Below are positions 30,521 to 41,339 of a stretch of 64,000 nt of DNA, one piece after another. Position 1 is the stretch's first letter, and every line of letters starts with the position of its first letter. The stretch lies in assembly GCA_015501585.1 (NCBI GenBank), contig JADNRY010000267.1, positions 21,105 to 85,104 on the forward strand. Direction: 5' to 3'. Made by a program: the position numbers and the translations under genes. The notes under the pieces are model-generated. The model made no database searches and was not told the origin of the DNA. It saw only the letters and a program-made list of their open reading frames with translations. Source of the DNA: Rhodocollybia butyracea (Eukaryota; Basidiomycota; Agaricomycetes; Agaricales; Omphalotaceae).

Positions 30521-32603
30521 GGGGGAGAACTTATCTCAAAGGAATTTACTTCCTTTCTCAAGTCTGAGGGTATTGATATTCAAATGTCCGAACCTTATGT
30601 TCATCAACAGAATGGTAGAGCGGAACGTATCAACCGTACACTCATGGAAAAATCCGAAGCCATGCGACACCTGGTGGCAATTTTCATATTCCACAGGAGT
30701 ACATGTGTACAACCGCACACCGATCCGTCGATTGAACTGGAAGACACCAATTGAAGGTTTTCTCAAAAATAAACCTGATGTCTTGTACTTCAGAACCTTT
30801 GGCTGTGGCGCTTATGTCTTTATTCCTATTGACAAGCAAAAAAATAAACAATCCCCACACTCTGAAGCGATGACTTTCATTGGATATGACCAAGGAAGCA
30901 AAGGATATCTATTCATGCGTAGCAATAATTCCGTAGTGCATGCTGCACAAGCAACTTTCTATGAGAAATGGTTTCCACGGTGCAAATCCGAATCTGATTC
31001 TGGAGTAAAACCCGCTATACCTGTTGCCCCCACGCCTGTGAAACCTTTGCAACCTTCAAATGGTAATGGTGCAGACATTCCATTTGATCCGGAATTCCCG
31101 GAAGATCAACCACAACCGTTTACTGAACCGGATAATGGACCGCACAGTCCACCAGCTGGCCCAGATCCAGATCTGCCTGGTGATGATGATGCTCCAAATC
31201 CCAATCCTCCGGTACCATCTCAATCACCCACCCCTCCACCTCAAGCAAGAGACCCTTCACCACCTGCTCCCAATCCTAATCCATTCAGCTACCATCCCGA
31301 AGACGTTGAAGCATGGAAATGTGTGAACCCCACTAGAGAACGCCGTGCACCCTTGCGCCCTGGCATGATACCCACGCCTGGCACTTGGAGCCGACAAGCT
31401 GATCGTGAAGAATGTGCTGAGCGCTTTGGACACGCTAGACGTGGACTTGTGCCTGCTCGCAATATAGTTCCTGATCAAGTTCCGCCACCGGTTCCACCAC
31501 CACGTCCATTGAATCCTGATGACCGTATGGTCACACCGCCACCTCCCGGCGCTACCCCGGATTCTGACATAGAAGAGGAAGCACTTCTGACTAAACTAGC
31601 TCAGGAAGGGGGAGTTGAATTACAAAAATACCTTCTTTCGCAAGCAATCTCCGATTCTCTAGAAGAATCATCTTTTATCACAGATCTTGACAGTGAAATG
31701 ATACCGGCTAAACACGAAGCCGCTAGGAATAATCCTGATAACTGGATTTCTCCAACATCATATCGTCATTTACCATCTGCTGAAAGAAAGAAATGGGATC
31801 AAGCATGCAAAGATGAGATTGATGGTTTGAAGAAACGAAATGTCTTTGAAGTAGTTGATCTACCAAAAGGTCGCAAACCTATCCGTTGTCGATGGGTTTT
31901 TACTAAAAAATCTGACTGTCGCTATAAAGCCCGACTCGTAGCAAAAGGTTTTTCACAAGTAGAAGGTGTGGATTATAATGAGTTGTTCTCACCGGTCGCC
32001 CGGTTTGAAACTGTACGAACTCTCCTAGCTTTAGCCGCATTAGAGGACTGGGAAATCCAGGCTCTTGACGTCAAACAGGCTTTTCTTTATGGCAAGCTAG
32101 ATGAAGAGATCTACATGGAACAACCTAAAGACTTTATTAAAGAAGGCACACCGAAAGTATGGCGGTTACATCATGCATTATACGGACTGAAACAAGCTAG
32201 CTTATCCTGGTGGAAGGAATGTAACGCCTCCATGGGAAAATTGGGATTTAAGCGCTGCTCTTCAGATGCTGGTGTATACGACTTTAAATCAAATGGCAAA
32301 ACCGTAACTGCCATCATCTATGTTGATGACGCACTCTTTCTTGGCAAGGACAAAGATCTTGTTCTTAAAAAGAAAAACGAGTTTATGAAATTATGGGAAT
32401 GTCGTGATCTAGGAGAACCAACTGAGTTCCTTGGAATGTGGATTACACGGGATCGTTCCACACGTGTCTTAACACTTGACCAACAACCTTATCTTCGGAA
32501 GGTCATAGAACATTTTGGATTGACTAATGCCAAAGCCACCCCAACCCCATTACCTTCATCCTGGGTTCCTCGTGCAAACACTGGTCATGTAGATGCACTG
32601 TAG
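30390..32603 (+). CDS. copia-2: integrase C-terminus and reverse transcriptase, 3' truncated
   Basis: The meaningful part begins near 30655 (DTWWQFSYSTGVHVYNRTP), one frame away from the upstream integrase, so an indel lies at ~30655-30665. After the integrase tail comes a long Pro-rich linker (31010-31560), then the copia RT: RCRWVFTKKS, YKARLVAKGFSQ, ALDVKQAFLYG, LYGLKQASLSWW and the intact catalytic box YVDD (~32318). The frame stops at 32603, right after TPLP, and RNase H is missing because at ~32597 the sequence switches to an unrelated dispersed repeat. With one nonsense codon, one frameshift and a lost RNase H, the copy is dead. Confidence 0.85.
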   Translation: MTALLMLLRSCCDKNQKRFKPSRISNLWLKNKLDANLCVSALIEGENLSQRNLLPFSSLRVLIFKCPNLMFINRMVERNVSTVHSWKNPKPCDTWWQFSYSTGVHVYNRTPIRRLNWKTPIEGFLKNKPDVLYFRTFGCGAYVFIPIDKQKNKQSPHSEAMTFIGYDQGSKGYLFMRSNNSVVHAAQATFYEKWFPRCKSESDSGVKPAIPVAPTPVKPLQPSNGNGADIPFDPEFPEDQPQPFTEPDNGPHSPPAGPDPDLPGDDDAPNPNPPVPSQSPTPPPQARDPSPPAPNPNPFSYHPEDVEAWKCVNPTRERRAPLRPGMIPTPGTWSRQADREECAERFGHARRGLVPARNIVPDQVPPPVPPPRPLNPDDRMVTPPPPGATPDSDIEEEALLTKLAQEGGVELQKYLLSQAISDSLEESSFITDLDSEMIPAKHEAARNNPDNWISPTSYRHLPSAERKKWDQACKDEIDGLKKRNVFEVVDLPKGRKPIRCRWVFTKKSDCRYKARLVAKGFSQVEGVDYNELFSPVARFETVRTLLALAALEDWEIQALDVKQAFLYGKLDEEIYMEQPKDFIKEGTPKVWRLHHALYGLKQASLSWWKECNASMGKLGFKRCSSDAGVYDFKSNGKTVTAIIYVDDALFLGKDKDLVLKKKNEFMKLWECRDLGEPTEFLGMWITRDRSTRVLTLDQQPYLRKVIEHFGLTNAKATPTPLPSSWVPRANTGHVDAL

Positions 32604-32830
32604 ATATTTTCCTGTAACAATAACCAAGAATCCTACTATTCGTCTGGACACTTGTTCTGCTCTCAACAAGCACTCTTACAACTCCTGTAACATCCTTACA
32701 CTCTCAGGTGAGTATGCTGGTGACCTTGTGTTGACTGACCGCTGTTTCTACAGCCAGATTGATCCTAAATTGCAATAGAGACTGTGGCTCTAGCCACTCA
32801 ACATTCCAATAATGGTACCACATCGCCTCT
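32592..32830 (+). repeat. Dispersed repeat, copy 1 (inverted partner at 47990-48200)
   Basis: From CTGTAGATATTTTCCTG on, this matches the reverse complement of 47990-48200 with scattered differences, down to a shared CCAATAATGGT. It replaces the expected RNase H of copia-2, so it marks either an insertion or a deletion junction. The element type is unknown. Confidence 0.6.
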
Positions 32831-33027
32831 GCTAATCATTGCACTACATGGGCTGTATAATTTATACAGTGCAACTGTCAAAGGTGCTGAGGAAGGAATT
32901 TGTCATAAGCAATTGCTTCATTGTACTCAGATGTGTCCTGGTCATTTTTGGGTCAGTTACTAACTCGGGACTGTTACATGCGAAAATATTTCCTGACCTT
33001 TGTAGATTCAATAGGTATAACCAGTAA

Positions 33028-35779
33028 GATGAAGACAGTTACTCCAACTTTGGACTTGACCCTGGTTACGGAGATGAAACTGATCATGGGAATTCAGACA
33101 TTGAAGACAATGTGTCTGATTGTCCATCATTACTTTCACTGTCCGACGACAAATCTGACTCTTCCAGCTGGCAAGGAGGTATGTTCAGCTTTATTTAAAA
33201 TCTTGTAGTTGTGCAACTACTAATCAGTGAATGACTCAATCATATGCAGACTTCAAAGATGATGATATGCCAGATGAGTTAATGGAGCCTGAAGCAGAAG
33301 CCGGGTTTGACTTCCTACCCCCCTGAAACCAGCTAGCCCAAACTTCTCCGATTACTCAACAAGTGGCATCCACTCTGATCCCACATATCCATCCGAAGAC
33401 ATTGATATGGGAGAGGTTTCTGAAACTGGCTCCTCTAATTCAGATACTAGGGCCTCTTCTATGATAGACCGTGACTCAGATATGAATGCTCTTCTGACCC
33501 CGAGGCCTCAGGAGTAGTGTTGTGCCGGCTGGGGCCCGGCTCAGAAGCCCCGGCTACGGCTCAAAAGCCCCGGCCAGGGCTTGTCAAAAATCTGAGCCGG
33601 GCCCTAGCCCCCAGGAAGGGCCGGCTCAGGCCGGGGCCCAGGCGCTAAAGACACATGTCTTGAGGTGCTTTGAAGCTCCCTGTCCTCGGTGGACTCTACA
33701 CGATGATACTTTTGGCTTTCTGGTTGCTTTCTGAGTGGGTGAGCGTTAATACACCTGCTTTTTGAGATGATTTGGATCTGTAAGGCCAATGCAATACATT
33801 CATCAGACAAATTAATTGACAGTAATGGAGCCGTTCTTCAGCCTGGTTAATACCTCTGGGAACCATCAGTGCAAAATTGGCCACCAGTGATGATACATGT
33901 GCTGCTGCACAGAGTAACTTTTGACGTGCTGCTCAATGTTTCATTAAGCGCTGAGCTCCGGCTCAGGCTCCGGCTCAGGCCCCGGCCCAGGGCTTTGAGA
34001 ATTCTGAGCCGGGCCTTGAGCCCTTCTGAGCCCTATGACGGCTGGGGCCAGGCTAGGCTCAAAGACGGCCGGCTTTGGGGCTCAACGGCCCTGAGCCGTA
34101 GCCGGCACATCACTACTCAGGAGAGTCTGAGGCTTCTTCATCTCCAAGATGGGTCAATTTAGCCGGCATCCTCAACAGTGTTGATGACAAAGATGAGCCA
34201 AGAACTTGGCAATACTGCTGGTAAGGTGATCAACAAACGTAAAACTGTCTATGAACAATGGGAAAGTATTTTAAAATCGAAAGGGCAACAGGAACTTAGT
34301 AGTGGTACTACTACCCATGATGATAATCTTGATCAGAAGTGCTATCACCCTTTTGCTTCCCAGTTGGACTGGGAAATTTCACAGTGGGCAGTCACAGAAA
34401 AGATTTCTCAAAAAGCTCTTGATTGCCTGCTTAAAGTTCCTCAGGTAAAGTCTTTCAAATATTTTTTGATGACTCACTCCAGTGGCAGTAGTCACTGAGA
34501 AGCTGTAGTAGTATTCAAGGTTGTTGACTTTTTAAATCTCATAGGTACAGCAAAAATTAGGTCTATCTTATGAAAACTCCCGAGGTATGCTAAAGTGCAT
34601 TGATGAAATCCCCGAGAGATGTGGAAAATGGTGGACTAAACAATTATCATTCTGTGATAAACCTGGTGAACATTTCACTGTGTATCATCGGGACCCAGTT
34701 GAAGCAATCAAAGTGCTCTGGGGTGATTCTGCCTTTGCTGAACACTTGGTGTACAAACCAGGAAAGCTTTTTTGTGGGGCAGAACAGACTGGAAACAATT
34801 GTATCTACTCTGAGATGTGGACTACAGGTTTTTGGAATGCAGTGCAGGTGTGTAATTGAACTTATCCGTCGGCTGCCACTTCTTGCAAATCTCAATTCAA
34901 AACCTAGCATGCAATTCCAGTTGGAGGGACAGTCTGTCCTGTGATTAAAGCCTCTGATAAAAAAGAGCCGCCACTGCTACTCCTGCCAGTACTAGTAATG
35001 CTAATACCAAAACATTGCTGCAGACCAACATCCGAATAGCTAAACACCCACATGAGACAAAAAAAAGTCTTAATGCAATTGCAAATTCTCATAATGCACC
35101 TGGTTTTATACCAGCATTGAAGCTTTATATAAACTCTCTTCTTCCAAAAGAAGGACAGGTTATGAAAGCAGAAGCTTTATCAATAGGATGTCTTCCTTTT
35201 ACTTTACTCGATGTTTGGCACCATTTTAAATTTACACCTGTGAATCAGTTTGATGATGCGTCAGATGTGCCAAAAGAAATAGTAAGAGCTGCCCCTTCAA
35301 CTTCCATCAAAAAAAACTCCAAGTCAAAGTCAAAGTCTCAATATGATACAGTGATAATATTGATCAATGATGAAGCTGAATCTACGGCAGTAAGAGGCTG
35401 TAGGGTTGCCAGACTTAGGGTCATATTCCGGCTCCCTAACGTGGTAAAAAGACTTGGGCAAAGATCTGAAGAGGATGCTCCCCCAAACTGGCCCAAGGCT
35501 GAAACACCTCTTGCATATGTTACATGGTTTTCTCGATTTAAAAGTGTACCTGATAGTAAAAATGGAATGTATCACGTACAACCATCAGTCAGTGCCTCGA
35601 ATGGCACTCCTCAAGGTGAAATCATTCCATTGTCAGATATTAGACAGAGTTGTATGCTTGTACCAAGCTCAAGTGATTGGGAAGGAAACGGCTGGACTTC
35701 AGACAATATACTGGATAAGTGTCCAGCATTTTTTGTGAATAATTTTCAGAGTAAATATACATATCAGACGATATATTGA
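33028..35779 (+). pseudogene. Plavaka-type transposase remnant, right copy
   Basis: Same blocks as the left copy, in + orientation: the PFASQLDWEI block (~34365), the IDEIPERCGKWW ... YSEMWTTGFW block (34587-34859) and the 254-codon C-terminal frame (35015-35779) ending IIPLSDIRQSCMLVP ... YTYQTIY. The C-terminal frames of the two copies differ at only a few residues, so the duplication is fairly recent. The zinc-finger N-terminus is cut off at 33028, and the acidic segment is further interrupted by the hAT-like element at 33515-34115. Confidence 0.7.
33515..34115. mobile_element. hAT-like non-autonomous element, 601 bp, 8-bp target duplication
   Basis: It starts TAGTGTTGTGCCGGCT and ends with the near-complement AGCCGGCACATCACTA. 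It is flanked by perfect CTCAGGAG duplications (33507-33514 and 34116-34123); the undisrupted target is present once in the left arm near 16040. Eight-bp duplications and TAGTG ends fit the hAT superfamily. Subterminal regions are dense in GGCTCAGGC-type motifs. A GC-rich fragment of the same family lies at ~42640-42705. Confidence 0.85.
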
Positions 35780-36598
35780 TTATCAACTTCCACTCTGATC
35801 CCATTGTTTCAAACCTACAGAGTCTCGCTATGATATCTTCGAATGTTGCTAAATTCAATGACTGCGCTGCTGTTACCTTGGTCCAATCACATTGGTCCAG
35901 ACCTAGAAGTTTGGAGCGGTCAAGCAAGCGCGCGAGGATTGTGTATGCAGACTTTCATACTCAAATTCCCTGTCGATAGATTGGGCTCTTGATTGGGCTG
36001 GTTTCCGGACTTTACACTTTACAAGTCTGTTGTCTTTCCATCTCATCTTTTCTTTATCTTTTCTTCGTATATTTTACTACTAGCTAGAATACTAGTGTTG
36101 GTATATTGTATTCTTTTGGAGAAATACTGTAAATACACATATACAGACTTATAGTGCATCAGTAAAACGTAAGTGAGCTGGAGCCATGCAGCCGTTTCGA
36201 GTAACTCCAGCCTAGCGGCTCCCGGCTCCCGGCGCTGTACAGTGCCGGAAAGCGGCTTCCTGTGCATGGTGTCTTGTTTAAGCAAGAATGGTAGACCTGG
36301 CGACAACAAGTACTTGGACCCTAAATTGGACACCCTAACTACTCCCCCATCAGCACATTTCAAATAAGTAGTGTTTAATCTGCCTTTGTAAATCGTGGAA
36401 TATCATTTGCCTTGATCGTGAACATCTCGCATCGGCTGAATGGTACCGTATCATCAATGACAAGACTTTCTCATCCTATTCCCTGTTGAAGAAGCACATC
36501 TTATACGAACTTGGGGATTTACCAGTTTCCGCCCTCAATTTGAGGAGATTGGAGCCTTTGTTAAACTTGTTGTTAACGGTAGTCTTCCTAGCAACGAG

Positions 36599-36776
36599 CA
36601 ATGACCATTCATCAAGCTGCATGGCAGTTTGACCTTATTGAGTATTCACCCAATACGGGTGTGAGGGATTATTATTCCTCACTTACACAATGGGCATCAC
36701 GGATGCTTCAAACACCGGATGATGCAACAATGCAGAAACGGTTCATTGAGGGATTACCCTTCAATATTATCAGGCT
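36599..36776 (+). pseudogene. Gag-only element fragment (middle of Gag)
   Basis: About 178 bp nearly identical to 25480-25655, encoding TIHQAAWQFDLIEY and GVRDYYSSLTQWASRM up to LPFNIIR. It begins exactly where the inverted-duplication arm ends, with AGCAATGACC shared at the junction. Confidence 0.8.
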
Positions 36777-36990
36777 TAGACACACCACCATTAATTCCAT
36801 TTGATGGAGATGTGAATGTCAGCTGCGCAATTGGTATTGCTTGCCGACTGTTTATCCAGTGGTGCGGATGTTAGTTCTCCCCCGGAGTGCACGTCGGTGC
36901 GGAGTTTCTTAGTTTTACTTTGCATTTTACCTGTTATTTATGCTCAACGCGCAGACTCGGAAGTTTGTAAGTAGTGTTTGAGGGGGATTC
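36777..36990. other. Short unassigned spacer
   Basis: Sequence between two Gag-only fragments of opposite orientation; nothing recognised. Confidence 0.3.
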
Positions 36991-37255
36991 TCAGCGAGAA
37001 TCCAAGTTGAGAATAAGCAGCGATGCCCAGGTAAGGCATATTACCTGGGCCTCTGAATCCAATAATAATTTATTTGGAAGGTTTATCCTTTCCGATTTTA
37101 AGGAGGTGTCCTCCTCAATAAGCTCAAGATCATATCCAATGTTCTCATTATCAGATTCATTGGGGTATTCCAATGATTGTTTGCCATCTCTATTCCTAGA
37201 TGAGACATAATAGTTAGTGAGGGCCATGTGGTCCTCAATTTCTAAGTAGAATAGC
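36991..37255 (-). pseudogene. Gag-only element fragment (Gag C-terminus, second subfamily)
   Basis: The minus strand encodes IEDHMALTNYYVSSRNRDGKQSLEYP..., the counterpart of IEDHTALTKYYVSSMNRDDELESSEHP in the + copy. The RNRD-KQS variant is shared with the copy at 52.2-55.1 kb, showing at least two subfamilies. Confidence 0.65.
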
Positions 37256-37885
37256 CCTTGACTATATTGATAAAAGTACGAAATGAAGTACAAAATAAAA
37301 CTTTGCTAACACTCCCCCAAATCTGATAGAGAATATATTCTTCGTGTATAAGGGCAGTTGTTGGTGCTCCAGTTGATCAGCGGCTGTTTCAAGTAGGCAA
37401 AGATGCGGTCGACTATTCTCAGTGGAGTCCTCAGAGGTGCATCAATGAATGAAGTCGTTTAGGGAATCATATACTGACCGGTTCTGCGTAGAAGCAGGAT
37501 TGTAATTCCGGAATACTGTCAAATATTCCAATCTCTTTGAGGCTAAAGTCGATCCATGATAACACCCAATGATGGGTTTCATCGATGCAGAGGCACTATC
37601 CACTTGGTTCCAGCAAGCAGAGATGCAGGTGTTCTATCTTGTACCTATGACATGTCAGGCCAATTGTCGCAAGATCGGGGAGATTACTTACTGCCTGTTT
37701 AATGCCCATTCAAATGATCCTGTTAATCCATTCTCGGTGCATCAACCAATGGACCAAGCCAGGAGGAGAGGACACAAAACTCAGAAGATTCCCCTTCATT
37801 CTCAGAGTCCTCTTGAATCTTTGCCGCTAATGCATTCATCAGGGTGGATGACATCTGTACATTCCCTTTAATAAGGACATTAGCT
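37256..37885. other. Unassigned
   Basis: Short frames on both strands, no domain seen. Confidence 0.3.
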
Positions 37886-38479
37886 ACGGTCAGTTCTAAG
37901 AATCGCATGCGATTCACCAAGCGATTCTGGAGCGATTCTGGAGCGATCCAAAACACCAGGATCGCCTCAGAATCGCGATTCAACTTTGACCGATGAAAGG
38001 CAAGGTCCGATTCATGCTGGCGATTCTGACTTGGATTCTGGATCCGTTGTCACATCACATGCTTCAATCACCTCAAGCGCCGCAACTCTTACTTTACTTC
38101 TTAATCAAAAGTTCCATTTGTTTTCATTCCTGCGCTTATTTAAACAGAGTACACAAGATCCCAGAAACACATTGCCAAAGGAGGCTCAAAAAAGCGAGTT
38201 TTTCACCGTTGGACACACATATTCAACTTGTTTCTGATGGTATCTATCCCTCTACTAAATACCACCAGAGCATCTTCATTGAGGTGACTAGCGGCAAGTA
38301 AACGAGTGTTGATAGCTCAAATAATACCCGTGTTCCCAAACATGGGCCTAATTATCTAATAGTTTGTGTGGCTGAACAAAACTGGATCGTCACAGCGATC
38401 CAGTGCAAGGTGATTCTGGATGTGATTCTGGAGCTGAATCCATTTGCTGGATCGCTACCTCAATTTAAGAACTGACCGT
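37886..38479. mobile_element. Candidate TIR element, 594 bp
   Basis: The left end ACGGTCAGTTCTAA and the reverse complement of the right end ACGGTCAGTTCTTA match in 13 of 14 bases. Subterminal GCGATTCTGG repeats are present (37920-37985, 38395-38455). No convincing target duplication, so moderate confidence only. Confidence 0.45.
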
Positions 38480-39519
38480 GGCTATTGAAATCGAACGAGT
38501 TAGTGTTGCTTTCTCTGATTTGTCTCGTTCCTGCGGCTGCTGCCAGACGAATAGGCTGGATCTCATCTGCTATGAAAATCATGCAAAGGACAAGGAAGTT
38601 GAAGCAAATATCTTTTTCTACACTACGTTGATCTAGACTCGAAGTATTAGGACAGTGTGAATCCCTGCTACCACTTCAGCCACTGATGCGCCGCTCCCAA
38701 TTTACGCTAAATCCGGATAAGGACTGTGGTTTTAAGGCCTAATTTACGCTAATTCGGGCCAGGTTTGGGGGGAGCTTCCAGGGGCCTGTGCAGCAATTTT
38801 GTTCATCAAAATTTATAATAAATCAAGCCATTCCATACTGCAGAGCCAACGAAAGACACACGGTAAAGATAAAAAATTCTGCTCGGCTACGATCAGATAA
38901 GATATTCCTTCTATGGTTTATCATACAATTTCAGTTACCATTTCAGGCAGACTGAAAACCACTGATTATGCTTATTTGGATAATCAGCTTTCTTCCAGTT
39001 CACAAATCTGCAGAGAAGATTTATGTATCTTCCTGGTGTGAGAGTCGATAGACTCGATCCAGGAATAAATGGGTTCTTCAGCCATAACAGAAAACGAGTG
39101 ACAACGGAGATACGAGCTGCCAATGAGAGTCCCCATATCCTGTCGTAGGTATCTCGCGCAGTGAGGACTGGCTCAGGCAATGAGGAATAAGAGGTAGGCC
39201 TTATATACTACAGCACAGCTTTTCTAGAGGTGGTATCTACGATCTACTACCTCTGTAAGTAGCATCGGAAGAGGCCGATTGACATGATGTCATCGTTGGA
39301 TCGGCAACTACAACAAAAACAGCTCGAGCTACAATATACAATAAGCGCCATATCACATTTGAAGTAACGAATATAGCCATATACGAGTATTGGAACAAAG
39401 AGCAGACTTCTGTACCCAAAACAAACAAAAAAAGACTTTCAGAGCGAACTGTTCTCGCACTAAACACCATTCTGGTTGCACACCGAGGTGCAGATTCTGA
39501 GTACAGTGCAGTGCAGCAT
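38480..39519. other. Unassigned upstream of cysteine-cluster gene 3' end
   Basis: A minus frame 38935-39180 (PEPVLTARDTYDRIWGL) could be coding but is unidentified. Nothing else recognised. Confidence 0.3.
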
Positions 39520-40532
39520 CTACAAAATGGCCGATTTGCCGTTTGATTTGGGAAACCGACACTCTATGTGCTCCTGGTAGCAATGGCCGCAAGTGTTCTG
39601 TCTATTAAGACGAAAGCATTTGATATTGCCTTTGGAGCAGGCTGAACAAGCCGGTGCTAGGAAGATGTCAGTCACGGATGTCTCCCATCATAGACCAGAT
39701 TCCGGAACATACCGTTTCTCTGACCTGTTCCTATCAGAGTACCACCCCCTAATCTCAAGAATACTTCATCATCGCTGCTGTCACTATTATTATCGTCGGA
39801 TGAACTGGTATCATTCAAGGGTATACCACCTGAATCTGGGGTAGATTCCATTGGTAACTGGGAGCTCTGGTAGGGTTCCAGCAACTGTGCATTCGGCATA
39901 TTTGAAGATAGGGATGAGGTGTGTGGATTCAGAGACAGAGAAACATCTGAGGATATCGAGAAGTTGTTCGGGTCAAAGAGGTCTATGATGATGTCCTCCG
40001 TCGATGTCTCAGCGCATAGTGCTGCCCACTCCTCCTCGGTAGGGTAGTCACTTACCCGAATTTCAGTATCAAGGAAAGCTTGAACTTTAGAAAGGATTTC
40101 TTTTTCCTTTTCTTCCTCCTGTTTTCTATGCAAGAGTTGTTGTTCTTCCTCCCAGACTCGCTTGCGCTCCAGCGCAGCTTGCCTCCATCGGTTATCAAGC
40201 CAAGCCTCATCCCAGGTCCAATGTACGTGCCTGAGAAGGAACTCGTCTCCGGAACGCAGAGCTTCAGTTACCTGATCGGGGTTGGCGTATGGTAAACCGG
40301 TCTCGGCTGCAATAATGCGCACTACCCCCAGATATTTTGCCTAAAACATGGATTGAGAGCAGTATACATCACAAGAGCTGGTACATACAACAGCGTATCC
40401 AAATTCATGCAACCACTCGCGAATCCTACTGTGATCTGCCAATAGAACCTGGCCAGCGGTAGCTACATGGTCGATAAGTGCCTTTGCTGTCTGGTTAATT
40501 GCTGTAAGGATGGTCTCAGATAGTTGAACCAT
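39520..40532 (-). CDS. Cysteine-cluster coiled-coil protein, intact, three exons
   Basis: Exons 40389-40532, 39713-40340 and 39520-39656 total 909 nt (302 codons plus stop) and stay in phase. Introns are 48 nt (GTATGT...TTTTAG) and 56 nt (GTATGT...CTAG with a CTGAC branch-type site). Residues ~85-125 form a charged coiled coil (ALERKRVWEEEQQLLHRKQ). The middle is Ser/Asp-rich and probably disordered. The C-terminus holds ACSACSKGNIKC and TCGHCYQEHIEC, two CX2CX6C triads eight residues apart, a Zn2Cys6-like cluster placed at the end of the protein rather than at the start. It shares this plan with the broken gene at 19.2-20.1 kb. Nuclear DNA binding is plausible but unproven; I cannot name a known gene. 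Confidence 0.72.
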
Positions 40533-41146
40533 AATGACCTGGAAGTGATAGACGTACAAGTTTTTTACTTCCAGAACAGAGTATTAAAGGGCCGAGGCAA
40601 CAGGGGAACGTTCATCGGTGGCTGTATCGTATACGAGATTCTGCATGCCGATGTTTGTATCTTGATCTCAATAGAATCCTGACAATCAAACATGCTAAAT
40701 ACATATCTAGGAATGCAAGTTCTGTCCAGATCCAATCATCATGGCAGACCCATCGAAAACTCCGCCCGAGCCCCAGTGGCAGGTGGCATACCGTAACCCC
40801 GTTAAATATGCCCCTAATATTATTAACAAATCCGCTCCAAGCGTGAGTAACACCCACCACCCTGGCAAAAATTCAGATCAAGTCAAACATTTCCGTGAAT
40901 ATTCCGTCTCTTGACTTATAGAATGAACGAAATCCCCGATTCAACTCCGTTCGCATGTCATGTGGATCTCAGTCTACAGTTCTCAGTCTACAGTTAACGG
41001 TACATATGTATGTAAGAATCAAAGTTTATTCAAAAATCAAAGGCATTTGACAGGCGAATTATGACAGTGCATTTCGGACAAAAGTGTTCACGTCAATTGA
41101 TGAAACATTGGACGTACTACGTTGTTGTTGAATATGTATGTAGCAG
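40533..41146. other. Intergenic
   Basis: Upstream region of the minus-strand cysteine-cluster gene. No additional gene recognised. Confidence 0.4.
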
Positions 41147-41330
41147 AGGACCCCGGAAAATACACCTCAAGGCCACTCGAAATATCGCTTGCGCTAATAT
41201 GAAGCCGCTCGAATTTCGGACATTTTTAGGTCTAGCAGACGAAGAAATTTGGAATTTCGCTTGGACATTTTGGCCCCAAAAAATATTTTGTCTGAGTGGC
41301 CTTGAAGTGTATTTTATTTTCCGGGGTCCT
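41147..41330. mobile_element. Palindromic MITE, 184 bp, 5-bp target duplication
   Basis: It starts AGGACCCCGGAAAATACAC and ends with a near-complement (…TTTTCCGGGGTCCT); the arms extend ~35 bp (CCTCAAGGCCACTC / GAGTGGCCTTGAAG). Flanked by AGCAG on both sides (41142-41146, 41331-41335). A single related end occurs at ~44534-44575. Confidence 0.75.
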
Positions 41331-41339
41331 AGCAGAGGT

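Larger units (their letters stand above)
33028..36598 (+). repeat. Right arm of the ~2.96-kb inverted duplication
   Basis: Reverse complement of 13570-16533, plus a 601-bp insertion with an 8-bp target duplication (33515-34123). It begins within the transposase N-terminal coding part (GATGAAGACAGTTACTCC) and ends at 36598, abutting a piece of the Gag-only element. Confidence 0.85.
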
